DNA of 54,429 nucleotides, taken from an uncultured Clostridia bacterium (lineage in GTDB: Bacteria > Bacillota > Clostridia > Saccharofermentanales > Saccharofermentanaceae). Below, in pieces: positions 35,101 through 42,370 of the stretch. The position numbers were made by a program, and so were the translations under genes. Each line of letters opens with the position of its first letter. Position 1 is the first letter of the stretch. Where the stretch lies: contig CAMVGO010000011.1 of NCBI GenBank assembly GCA_947167045.1, positions 1-54,429 on the forward strand, written 5' to 3'. The notes beneath the pieces were generated by a model. It ran no database searches. It saw only the letters and a program-made list of their open reading frames with translations, and was not told the origin of the DNA.

Positions 35101-38099
35101 GCAGGTTTTGAATCACTGAGGGAACCAATTACTGACTTATCCCTGTTCGAACAATCAAGATATAAGGTATTGACAGCATTGTTGATCTCACGGCCTATCG
35201 CTCCTCCACAGGGCACAATCGAATTGCCTGAAGAGATAACATAACCTGTAATGTCAGTATAAATGCTTAGATAGGAGCCTTTTGCACCTTTAAGATATCC
35301 GATAGCACCGCCTGCTGAAGCACGGCCATCGTCACCTGTCAGATGAAGGACAAGAGAATTCTCAGGAAGAATGACTCTTACATGGTATGCTGTTTCAGCC
35401 AACCCGCTGAATCTGATCTCACCTGTCTCGCTGTTCGGTTCTGAAACCCTGTACTGCGCAACATCACGCTTAAATTCAGCACCCGTATCAAGGCTGCCGA
35501 CCGCACCACCTACGTTACGGAAACCGATTACTCCGCAGGCCAGTCTGTTACCGGTAGCATTCAGAACAGGTAATTTAATCTCAGCTTTTTCTCCTCCGGT
35601 GCCGTCGACTACGAATCTTGCATTGATCTCTGAATTGCTGTAACCGACGATTCCGCCGACATTCATATAACCGACAACAACGAAAGCTCCGCTGTTCTTG
35701 ATCAGACCATTTAACGTGCCCTTGCCTTGCTCATTCTTTCCGATAACGCCTCCGGCATCACGTATAGTTTCGCTGTATTTCCAATATCCGCCGGACATAA
35801 CGATACTGTTATTTACTCTAACAGTATTAATACTCTCATCTGTCTCAGTAGCAGAACCGATAGTTCCACTGTTGTAACCAACCAGAGTACCGACTCCATA
35901 ATCATTATTGTAATTAGCGGAAGGATCCGAACCAATATTAACCTTGTTGCTTGGACTGATCGAGGAATTACCTTCTGTATAATCGCATTTGCTTCCATCA
36001 GCAACAGCGGCAAGCACCAGATTCAGGTTCTCTATAAATATATTCTTAATTATTCCTTTATTCTGACAGATAAGTCCATATCCTGTATCTCTTCCGCTCG
36101 CAACAGGATCATCAGTTTTTCTGAACGAAGCAGCCCTTAATTGGAAATTCCTGATCGAATAGACTGTTCTGTCCGTATCAGAGATCGAAGTCAGAGTGGA
36201 TTTGCTCTTTAATTCATGTAGAGCCGGGAAAGATACGATCTTAAGTGCACCCGTATTATCTACAGGAGACTTAAACGAAGGAGAACCGGTCTCTAAAGAG
36301 AAGACTTTTACTTCACTGCCATACTTGGAACCACTGTGGATATACCAATTGATATCGCTGACGATCTTGTAATTGGTGGTATCATCCTCCATCCAACGAA
36401 TGTTATAAAGATGCCTGCAGTTAGTAAGAACCGCTTCCTTGGTGGATCCAGACCAGTCTGTTCCGCCTACTAAGGCAGTCTTGCCATCATCAGTCTCTCT
36501 CTTTCCATAAACCTTATCGCCGAAGAAAGTATTAACTATCGCCTTCCCGGTGATGATGTAATCTTCGTAGTATTCGCTGTCATCCTTTTCATCCAGAGCC
36601 GCACTGTCCGGCGAAACAGAATAATAATATGCAAACGCTGAAGCATTTACACCGTACCCTATCAGATAAACAGAATCGTCGATCGCTCTTGCAGCATATG
36701 TATTCTTCAGACCGGTCTTATCCTTAAGACTGCCGTTGTTATCATATGATTTCCAGGTAGACTTACTGCTTAATGTCAAATAGATGTTCTTAGGAGTATT
36801 GGAATTGAACAATCTCTCGATTCCAAAGAATTTTGTGATGGGGTCAGTCGTGTTGGATTCCGTACTGCGCGTCATCATGGCATCCAAAGTCAGCCTGTAT
36901 TCGTAATAACCTTTTTCATACTCAACCGGACATCCGATTCTTCTGTCGCCCGTAACAAGCGACTTGGTAATGGGGAATGTCATCTCGGTCGCATTCTCTG
37001 CACCCTCTCTTGTAACATCAACCTTAACATATCCCGTCCATACTGTCCTGTTGATGATATATCCTTCAATGATCTCGCAGATATCCTGTGAAGCAGTATA
37101 TTTTACTTTTTTGAGCTCTTCATTCTTAATGTGAAGTTCTGTAGTCTCAGAACTGAGCGGATCTGCGTTTGTAAGCAAAATGTACAGGTCTTCAGTATGA
37201 TCGGGATTTACCGAATACCTGTATCTATATTCGCTGTCTCCGAGTCTTTCCTGATCGGTATCAGCATCAAAGATAGCCCATGATACATCAAGGGTCTCAC
37301 CGTTACGTACATTAAACAGATATCCTGATGCCTGTGATTTGTCTTCAGTAGGTCCTACAATGTGGCCTTCCAGTTCATGCGTGGCATCCCAGGGAATAGA
37401 GACCAAAGAAAGACCGTCAAGACTGTCAAACTGATTATTGTCCTTGCCGTTATAATATCCGACAAGACTCGTCTTCGAACGGAAAGACTCCGATCTGTCA
37501 GGAAGAGAATCTGCTGATCCGTTAACATAATCAGGATCCCATCCGCCGTTTTCATTCTTATTCTCTGCGCTATAAAAAGCAGAAAGGATATTTACAGAAT
37601 ACTCACTGAAACCATTATCCTTTGTAGCACTGATATCCAACTCGATGGTCATCGTAGCTTTAAAGAATGATTTGTCATAGAAATAAGGAGACACAAGATC
37701 ATATAGACACTTGTCCTCAGCTGCGTCAGCGGTATCCTTGTTAAATGTCAATGCTATAGTCTTATGTCTGGAAAAGTTTGTGTCGTAATCCTGGATAAGT
37801 GTAAGGTCTGCATCTGATTCAATATCAAAACCCGGAATCGTCTTAACCCATGTATCGAGCGTACCATTTGAAATCTTTTTAGATATGGCTGACTGAGCCA
37901 TCTGATATAAAGTAACCGCATTCTGGTTGTTTTTCTCAAACTTTGAACGCTTAACATACCCGACAGCTGTAGTAACACCAACAGCGGCAAGAATGGCAAT
38001 TATCGCAATGACTACGATGAGTTCGACCAAAGTAAAGGCATGGCGTTTCCTGCCATTGCTCCTAAAGATCGATCTGCCTGTCATAGCCGTTCTTAACAT
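29160..38099 (-). CDS. Giant prepilin-leader adhesin with GLUG, MBG-like and InlB-type repeats
   Basis: About 2,979 residues in one frame. The leader ends GRKRHA and continues FTLVELIVVIAIIAILAAVG: a type IV prepilin signal with Ala before the cut, Phe+1 and Glu+5. Residues about 40-700 are a non-repetitive extracellular region. About 735-2,245 hold roughly 38 GG motifs of the GLUG type (for example NVGGAIGYN, YVGGFFGWT), predicting a long beta-helix. About 2,350-2,765 are MBG-like modules, and about 2,765-2,979 are three InlB/Flg_new repeats ending LYAKW. There is no LPXTG and no C-terminal anchor, so the N-terminal helix is the only visible attachment, in the pilus or membrane. ATG 38099 is chosen for GGGAG upstream; a TTG 4 codons earlier is possible. 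It heads the minor pilin operon and has its own promoter. Confidence 0.9.
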   Translation of the reverse strand: MLRTAMTGRSIFRSNGRKRHAFTLVELIVVIAIIAILAAVGVTTAVGYVKRSKFEKNNQNAVTLYQMAQSAISKKISNGTLDTWVKTIPGFDIESDADLTLIQDYDTNFSRHKTIALTFNKDTADAAEDKCLYDLVSPYFYDKSFFKATMTIELDISATKDNGFSEYSVNILSAFYSAENKNENGGWDPDYVNGSADSLPDRSESFRSKTSLVGYYNGKDNNQFDSLDGLSLVSIPWDATHELEGHIVGPTEDKSQASGYLFNVRNGETLDVSWAIFDADTDQERLGDSEYRYRYSVNPDHTEDLYILLTNADPLSSETTELHIKNEELKKVKYTASQDICEIIEGYIINRTVWTGYVKVDVTREGAENATEMTFPITKSLVTGDRRIGCPVEYEKGYYEYRLTLDAMMTRSTESNTTDPITKFFGIERLFNSNTPKNIYLTLSSKSTWKSYDNNGSLKDKTGLKNTYAARAIDDSVYLIGYGVNASAFAYYYSVSPDSAALDEKDDSEYYEDYIITGKAIVNTFFGDKVYGKRETDDGKTALVGGTDWSGSTKEAVLTNCRHLYNIRWMEDDTTNYKIVSDINWYIHSGSKYGSEVKVFSLETGSPSFKSPVDNTGALKIVSFPALHELKSKSTLTSISDTDRTVYSIRNFQLRAASFRKTDDPVASGRDTGYGLICQNKGIIKNIFIENLNLVLAAVADGSKCDYTEGNSSISPSNKVNIGSDPSANYNNDYGVGTLVGYNSGTIGSATETDESINTVRVNNSIVMSGGYWKYSETIRDAGGVIGKNEQGKGTLNGLIKNSGAFVVVGYMNVGGIVGYSNSEINARFVVDGTGGEKAEIKLPVLNATGNRLACGVIGFRNVGGAVGSLDTGAEFKRDVAQYRVSEPNSETGEIRFSGLAETAYHVRVILPENSLVLHLTGDDGRASAGGAIGYLKGAKGSYLSIYTDITGYVISSGNSIVPCGGAIGREINNAVNTLYLDCSNRDKSVIGSLSDSKPAAFASGGAIGYASTEAANSTRKIVINVVNDGIIRSNGTADGCGSGGAVGGTSNKFQATFIIRAVNNSKSVIKANGSDVANGNGAGGAIGGMSVGSGDNSISLPSGAIIYAENRGNITGKHHVGGAIGFASINNGKIYAVNYGPITGSDFVGGAVGCSNKSQFGIIQSVLNGSTISGGNCVGGAAGRILYFQNSSKISSIVKADSKVTGSAALVGGVCGDILVDNNNTKGTIELKGNSTNPKLTIEGGTSKNVSGTGGICGALRIRDDKAPVIIMPAQADLNRLVLWISGKKDVGGAIGRIVGNESVDATSFTYIDTGNAKDITIGLNVILNPQTRISGTGENVGGAVGSIFATGGKFKGCIKVSSLYGMTHDGSYIEGSTNVGGAVGKIYYSLPFYRDADSMIKVDFSKAAWTVRSTAASNQNANAGGAIGNIVANKDTTNNTNLFPIEVRLGTSTVTANGSNVGGAVGYNDNSLYRSKLDVRLDVGGKIEGAGNVGGVLGQNLLTPDKGEIKSVETIINGNITGTGDNVGGAIGFNRAKITKVDSTVSGIVEGKKNNVGGAIGYSSSDNKDIVLASIISRVQGSGRTIGHDNVGGAIGYNICNITQIDSYISGNAKVIGDNCVGGALGYASARPDQTGNNVLNGSHWGRILRIYSNISADYALSGDTNIGGAVGQVGYKEAAHYNSAALVYVEATLNSAYLFDPKNTGTDTDNGNACVGGVVGIFVDGRLGVTGGGQTGGVVLKGQGGVVHTDEFVDTDHFPARVYGNTVFIGANGSSIGGIVGQIGVDGFQQNCCLSNISAKDGPDLCVVSLNGGSRVGGWIGSGYAAHGGIGNNDQNEFNKTPVTYNVDNVKAVISVGGSEVGGFCGRTDCYNGNQATNVATFAHINVKLDDASVIGESKVGGVFGEAYCAAYKAGSIKLALNSYTNIGDIFGNDVPGNAKAKTPVCYEAGGVFGSIVTTGSRACSIEIPVDVTIDATSRIAGMAVPDSDATEYGVGGVFGRFNAKLSTDKQYVRITSVDGVNAAVRSAGSNVGGVVGYMINGEIRKAYANVSVQSDDTATGISVGGFAGRIATGKIYNSHVGPDVEIKTPGYFDGDTMFGKDAVYNPGSYSVVAKGNNVLAGGFAGSSESNLNLEQSYTTVSVTAANGAAVGGFIGKINKGEIKNCYVSGHTYSGQYISGKGDVTGNGYVGGFFGWTYGGVKTYDCYSTASVLGTGNYVGGFYGYRHNDSQAQACYCTGRVIGSVADTTGAFAGYSAKTNYFKYNNNVCYVLAGMNNSMNILGNIPLNESINNLSYADASVIKGSNSHTGRPFDQSLGETYAFRAVVNSEHWGDWPVVTVGTHEITDECISMSETIFDYDKDGVLIDNYLTITVGGVELDYGTHYEITYTNNDRVGQATAIISGIGEYYGAVEKEFTIEKASISNAVITIAHPDDLDMAQHEYTGAPIIPDITVMVGDDELVMNTDYYLEYDPDNINIGEVTVKVIGYGNYTDEKESPDKFKIVGRNLAGADITLLNATPEELVYTGSEIRPGVIVRIDGRTLVENTDFEVQYFSNIYAGVATVRIVPVSDQYSGSAIKTFEITQATNRITQEPAISGWTWSYDPSELSAELETIFGEPQYSVYTEETCSVADKRVVAPCSAADLPEAMKDLDAGSYYLLAEVAETVNYTGVFKIVPFTIARADITGSATVDLEYTKIAWDGDSHTPAVALSFNGKTLDPSDYSVDYGNNTVDEGTKTITITGIKNCSGSVTAEYAILPVFRVDFETLGGSLGDQENPVYVVSGDTVTQPADPTFEGYRFDGWYKNASYAVEYNFSTPVTTDLKLYAKWTRLWTVTFMLYDGQSLEQTVPDGDSMVKPEDPNRPGYDFAGWYSDPDCTNKWPNFDIEITKDYTLYAKWDPQTHTVTFDSNGGSAVDEQTVTCPTPIVKPADPTLDGFVFGGWFTDTELTTPYDFDEALPVTEDFTLYAKWDEEDTD
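29163..29807 (-). repeat. Three InlB B-repeat (Flg_new) modules
   Basis: Three about 70-residue units, each starting VTF/VDF, with G(Y/F)xFxGWY/F in the middle and ending LYAKW (TDLKLYAKW, KDYTLYAKW, EDFTLYAKW). They form the C-terminus of the giant pilin. Confidence 0.9.
29808..31058 (-). repeat. MBG-like Ig-fold modules
   Basis: About five divergent modules of 70-90 residues. Recurring elements are VGxxxLxxxTDY or similar, a NxxxGxATVxIxGxGxY strand pair and a FTI(E/A)KA-type end (VEKEFTIEKASI, IKTFEITQATN, VPFTIARADI). They separate the beta-helix from the InlB repeats. Confidence 0.65.
31366..35900 (-). repeat. GLUG-like GG repeat region of the giant pilin
   Basis: I count about 38 copies of a [V/A/S]GGxxG core, spaced about 40 residues, from VGTLVGYNSGTIG to YVGGFYGYRHN. 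The later copies carry the full GLUG form GxIxNCY/DCYS after the core. Units are divergent, so this is a protein repeat, not a DNA repeat. Confidence 0.85.
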
Positions 38100-38140
38100 C
38101 ACTTCTCCCAAAGGCTGTAAAGATATTTTTAGTTATTATA

Positions 38141-38169
38141 ATTATAGAGTGAGGGGCGCAAATATTCAA
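38141..38169 (-). promoter_or_regulatory. Promoter of the giant pilin operon
   Basis: Minus strand TTGAAT (38164-38169), 17-bp spacer, TATAAT (38141-38146), about 42 nt upstream of the ATG at 38099. The plus-strand promoter of the assembly operon must share this 180-bp divergent region but is not clear. Confidence 0.75.
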
Positions 38170-38280
38170 ATTAATATAGTGTTAAAACTGTTACCAGGGT
38201 GTAACAATGTATTTTATTAAGTGTTTTTTACTTTTTCCCTGTGATATTATAAATTTATGTTATCAGGAGGACTATCAAGG

Positions 38281-38775
38281 GTGTCAGATAACAAATCCGA
38301 CAGCATGCCGGTTGAGGGTACACAGTTTTACAAACAAAGTAGTCTCAGAGAAGCTTTCAGGATCATTGTAACCACAGTGATCGTCTTTAGTTTGTTGTCT
38401 GTATTTACCCTTTGGGCTGCGATAGATATCGGCGCCCGGCAAGCATATAAGGAAGCCCGTGATATCCGAAAAGCCCTTAAAGCCGTCGGAACAGAGTATT
38501 ATGGAGAATTGACTTCGATATATGATCCGAATAAAAGCGATGGTTTGGCCGACGGGGCTGCGAAAAAAGTCGCCGACATTTCAACAAGAAACGGTTCGGT
38601 TGTTCTTCTCGAATGGGATGACATAAGCAACGGACCCGTAAAGTTCGAATATCGGAAAGGGCTTTACCGTGTTGTATATACAGACACCGGGAAAACCACC
38701 GGGCTCTCAACCGGTGTCGAAGGCACTTTTACGATCTACTATTCTTTGGAAGTATTGAATTACGATGCTCAATAG
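38281..38775 (+). CDS. Unknown single-span protein, first gene of the pilus assembly operon
   Basis: About 164 residues. A short cytoplasmic N-terminus, one membrane span (about 29-52, IIVTTVIVFSLLSVFTLWAA), then an extracellular domain of about 110 residues with EYRKGLYRVVYTDTGK. GTG 38281 is chosen because AGGAGG lies upstream (10 nt); ATG 38257 has no ribosome binding site. The topology resembles a pilin-like or PilN/PilO-like accessory, but there is no prepilin leader. 33 nt upstream of pilC, hence probably part of the machine. Confidence 0.75.
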   Translation: MSDNKSDSMPVEGTQFYKQSSLREAFRIIVTTVIVFSLLSVFTLWAAIDIGARQAYKEARDIRKALKAVGTEYYGELTSIYDPNKSDGLADGAAKKVADISTRNGSVVLLEWDDISNGPVKFEYRKGLYRVVYTDTGKTTGLSTGVEGTFTIYYSLEVLNYDAQ

Positions 38776-38808
38776 CAACAAATATAATGGAAGAAAGGAC
38801 TCTTGAAT

Positions 38809-40005
38809 ATGCCGGAATATAAATATCAGGCACAGGACAGCAAAGGTAAGATCGTCAAGGGCAAGGCCGAAGCATATGATGAGGCTGATCTTCAAAAGCG
38901 CTTCCATGATTCTGGTCTGCTTCTTTTGGAAGCTAAACCCGTAAAAAAGCAGATGGCCTTAAAACCGCTCAAGAAACCCAAGCTCGCAGATTTCTGTCGT
39001 CAATTGGGTACTCTTATTAAGGCAGGCGTATCTTTGGTCAAAGCACTTGAGATCCTCGCCAATGATGAATCAATATCAGATTATGAACGTCAATTATATT
39101 TGAGACTCCGCGACCGCATCGTTCAGGGCGTATCTCTTTCGACTGTAATGGAAGAGTTGGAACCGGCTTTTCCTCCACTTCTGATCTTTATGCTTAAAGC
39201 CGCTGAGACATCAGGCACTTTGGACACTACATGCCTGCGTCTGGCAGATCAGTATACAAGCGAAGCACAACTGGAACAGACCGCAAAAAATTCTCTCACA
39301 TACCCCAAGATCCTGAGCGTATTGATAGTCATAGTCGTTGCTATCTTGTTCGGTTACGTATTGCCCCAATTTGAAGAGATGTTTTCAACAATGCCCTCTC
39401 TGCCTCTTCCGACAAGAATTCTAATGGCCATCTCGGATTTTGTCGCTCACAAGTGGTATGTCTTACTTATTGTCGTAGTTCTGGCGATTATATTCGGCAA
39501 GATGATCGTTAAGATTCCTGTCGTTAAGTACAACATCGACCACATCAAGGTTATGTCCAAATGGGGCAAGCTTACAAAAGTCATCTACTCTGCCAGATTT
39601 GCCCGTACGATGAGTTCCCTCTATTCATCAGGTATACCGATCCACAGTTGTATAGAGATATCAAAAGGTACCATAGGAAACACATATATCGAGGATCAGT
39701 TTAAGGAAGTAGAGCGAAAAGTCGCCGGAGGTATGCCCCTTTCCGCTGCCCTTCAAGATGTAAACGGATTTGTCGCAAAACTCTCTTCAACTATTAAAGT
39801 CGGAGAAGAGACCGGTGCTTTGGGAAGCATGCTCGAATCAGTCGCAGATGACCTTGACTTCTACGCAAGACAAGCACTTTTGAAACTGACATCGTATATC
39901 GAACCCGTAATGATCGTTATCATGGCAGCAACAGTAGGATTTATCATGATAGCTGTCATCCAGCCAATATATCAGTCTTATCAAACAATCGGAGCAGGAT
40001 CTTAA
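38809..40005 (+). CDS. pilC: Type IV pilus inner-membrane platform protein
   Basis: 398 residues of the GspF/PilC family, the membrane platform on which PilB acts. Two T2SF domains: first with KLADFCRQLGTLIKAGVSLVKALEIL, second with KVIYSARFARTMSSLYSSGIPIHSCIEI. Three spans: about 170-190, 220-240 and near the C-terminus (VMIVIMAATVGFIMIAVIQP). The ATG at 38809 is chosen over the TTG at 38803 because AAGGA precedes it. Confidence 0.94.
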   Translation: MPEYKYQAQDSKGKIVKGKAEAYDEADLQKRFHDSGLLLLEAKPVKKQMALKPLKKPKLADFCRQLGTLIKAGVSLVKALEILANDESISDYERQLYLRLRDRIVQGVSLSTVMEELEPAFPPLLIFMLKAAETSGTLDTTCLRLADQYTSEAQLEQTAKNSLTYPKILSVLIVIVVAILFGYVLPQFEEMFSTMPSLPLPTRILMAISDFVAHKWYVLLIVVVLAIIFGKMIVKIPVVKYNIDHIKVMSKWGKLTKVIYSARFARTMSSLYSSGIPIHSCIEISKGTIGNTYIEDQFKEVERKVAGGMPLSAALQDVNGFVAKLSSTIKVGEETGALGSMLESVADDLDFYARQALLKLTSYIEPVMIVIMAATVGFIMIAVIQPIYQSYQTIGAGS

Positions 40006-40037
40006 GTCCTGCCGGTCAATGAAAGGAAATAAAGCAA

Positions 40038-41534
40038 ATGTCTGAAGTAGTATTTCTGTCGAATACCAACATACAGATCGCAGTCGGTGCATCCGCTTCC
40101 GACGGTGCAAAGGTATCCAAACTGATATCTGCACCGCTCCCTGAAGGCGCAGTTCTGAACGGCGTTGTAATGAATCCTGATGCAGTGATCGAAGCAATTA
40201 AAATTGCTTGGCAGGCTAATAAACTGTCAAAATCTGAGGTAACGCTCATACTCAACAGCCCACAACTAAGGGCAAACAGGACTGATACGCCTTTATTACC
40301 CGACAAAAAGACTACAGAATTTGTTACAAGGGAATCTTCCGATGCAGATTACGGCAGATTCCAGAAGCCTACGACCGGTTGGTACATCGTCTCAAAAGAC
40401 AACAAAGCTAAAACTCAGAAAGTCGTTTATGAGACAGCTGAAGTTGATTTCGTTAACAAATATGTTGACATCTTCGATATGGCCGGTCTCAAATTAAAGT
40501 CTATACACAACGGTGTGCAGCTCGCAGCCGAATACTTTACCAAGCAGGCTGCCGGCAAGACCGTTCTCTACATGATACTTGACGGAAAGTCGCTCGTTAC
40601 CATATTCTTCGCGGAGGGCAAGTTCTACTACGACTCCACTTCCCGCGTATTCTCTCAGCCCGGCACACCCGAGTTTGCCAGAGAGATCTATTCGTCAGTA
40701 TCATCCATCAGGCAGTTCATTTCAGCTCAGCATCTTAATGAGACTTTAAAAGATGTTCTGTTTGCCGGCCTGACCTACACACAGGTTAATCAGCTCGCAA
40801 ACGATATCCTTAACATCGACAGTACGGTTGAGATCTCACTTGTTCAGCCGCCCCAGGGTACGTCTATCGGAAACGATTCGACTCAGTTCCCGTTCTTCGT
40901 ATACCCTATTGCAGGTCTGCGTAAGATCGATGAAAGAATGCCTATCCTCAAGAGTTTAAAGGAAACGCAGAAAAAGAAGGCTGATGGGAGCGGTTTGGGA
41001 AAACTCATCATTCCTTTTATCGGTATTGCAGCCGTATTAGCAGTCGTTTACATCGGATGTCTTACGATCAGTGCCCAGAAAAAAGCGGAACTTAAAGAGC
41101 TGGAAAGTTATAACAGAAACCCTGATACTATCGCAAAAGTCAATGAGTACGACGCAATGTATGACAACATGGGTGAGATGGGTAAGATCCAGGGAGGAGT
41201 TGATCTGCTCAAGGAATATATCGATACCTATCCGCTCCCTAATTCTTCTGTAAATACTAAGATTCTTGAAGCAGCAAAGAAACACGATGTTTCGATCACA
41301 TTCAACTCGTACAGCGCTACATCGGGAGTATTCAATATCACAGCATCTTCCCCTATTGTTGAAGACATCAATATGTTTATCGCAGATCTGATGTCGATGG
41401 ATATTTTTGAAAACGTTGATTACACAGGATACGATATTTCGTCTGACGGTTCACGCTGGCACATAAATGTTATCTGCACGCTTGCAGCAAGAGAACCCGT
41501 CGAGGACACATCATCAGAAGAGGAGGCAAACTGA
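40038..41534 (+). CDS. PilM-PilN fusion
   Basis: 498 residues. About 1-320 resemble PilM, the actin-like cytoplasmic protein; a single span follows at about 327-350 (LIIPFIGIAAVLAVVYIGCL), then a periplasm-side PilN-like region (about 350-490) with a coiled start and a ferredoxin-like end. In most pili these are two proteins that bind each other. The actin-like N-terminus (VVFLSNTNIQIAVGAS) lacks the usual DIGSSSIK phosphate-loop motif, so nucleotide binding may be lost. AAAGGA site upstream; between pilC and pilO. Confidence 0.82.
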   Translation: MSEVVFLSNTNIQIAVGASASDGAKVSKLISAPLPEGAVLNGVVMNPDAVIEAIKIAWQANKLSKSEVTLILNSPQLRANRTDTPLLPDKKTTEFVTRESSDADYGRFQKPTTGWYIVSKDNKAKTQKVVYETAEVDFVNKYVDIFDMAGLKLKSIHNGVQLAAEYFTKQAAGKTVLYMILDGKSLVTIFFAEGKFYYDSTSRVFSQPGTPEFAREIYSSVSSIRQFISAQHLNETLKDVLFAGLTYTQVNQLANDILNIDSTVEISLVQPPQGTSIGNDSTQFPFFVYPIAGLRKIDERMPILKSLKETQKKKADGSGLGKLIIPFIGIAAVLAVVYIGCLTISAQKKAELKELESYNRNPDTIAKVNEYDAMYDNMGEMGKIQGGVDLLKEYIDTYPLPNSSVNTKILEAAKKHDVSITFNSYSATSGVFNITASSPIVEDINMFIADLMSMDIFENVDYTGYDISSDGSRWHINVICTLAAREPVEDTSSEEEAN

Positions 41535-41535
41535 T

Positions 41536-42348
41536 ATGGCTTTGCAGACAAACCTCAGTAAAAAAGATAAGATGACGATCGCCATTGTCCTTTTTGTGGC
41601 TTTGGTATTTGTTGTAGCATGGTTTCTGATAAGACCTTCGATCTCATCGATCACTACAACGGAAGAAAAGATAAAACAGGCTGAACAGACACAGCAGTTA
41701 TATAAACAGAAGATAATCAGTCTTTCAAGCGGAGAAGCTGTTTACGAGAAATCAGTTAACGATCTGAATGATTCCACAGTGGAATTCTATCAGGTAATGG
41801 ACAGTTCCGAGATCGATAAGATGGTCACATCTTACGTTTTGAAGTCTGGTCTGTTCTCGGAAAACCTCGTTATCAATATTCTCGACGGCTCAGTCAAGGA
41901 GAGTCCTTACACGTACTCATCCCTGGCAAATACTAAACCCGCAAACAATTCGTCAAGTGATTCGTCAAGTGATTCATCTAAGAATACCAACACCCCTACA
42001 CCCGCTTCGGGCAAGAATACAAATACTCAGGTCGATTCACTTATCACCCCCTACAATAAAGCCAGGGATAATGCTACGAACACCAGCTTTTCGGGAGTAC
42101 AGTGCGTCAAGCTCACACTTGTTGTTACCGGTTCACAGGCAACCTGTCAGGCATTCATTGACGATATATGCACAAAACCCGCAGTCCGTATAACGGGCTT
42201 TGAATGGCAGAAGGTAGATCTGAAAGAGAAGATCAACGAGGAAACCGGCGAAATAGAATATGTTAATTCCGGCATCGTAAGGCTTAAGTTAGATCTTAAT
42301 CTCTACATGGCTGATATCGCTGACTATAATGTTACTGCTGAGGGTTAA
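41536..42348 (+). CDS. pilO: PilO-like pilus assembly protein
   Basis: 270 residues: short cytoplasmic N-terminus, one span (about 16-36, IAIVLFVALVFVVAWFLI), a coiled coil (about 40-75), a Ser/Thr/Asn linker (about 140-165) and a C-terminal ferredoxin-like domain. It starts 1 nt after the PilM-PilN stop, with AGAGGAGG upstream. Sequence alone is weakly PilO-like; position in the M-N-O order carries the call. Confidence 0.78.
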   Translation: MALQTNLSKKDKMTIAIVLFVALVFVVAWFLIRPSISSITTTEEKIKQAEQTQQLYKQKIISLSSGEAVYEKSVNDLNDSTVEFYQVMDSSEIDKMVTSYVLKSGLFSENLVINILDGSVKESPYTYSSLANTKPANNSSSDSSSDSSKNTNTPTPASGKNTNTQVDSLITPYNKARDNATNTSFSGVQCVKLTLVVTGSQATCQAFIDDICTKPAVRITGFEWQKVDLKEKINEETGEIEYVNSGIVRLKLDLNLYMADIADYNVTAEG

Positions 42349-42370
42349 GCAGCAGAGCGGAGGGTAATAC

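Noticed and set aside
31366..35900. Regularly spaced repeats that might suggest CRISPR or satellite DNA
   Set aside because: Repetition is at protein level only (GG motifs in a coding frame); DNA units diverge and spacing varies.
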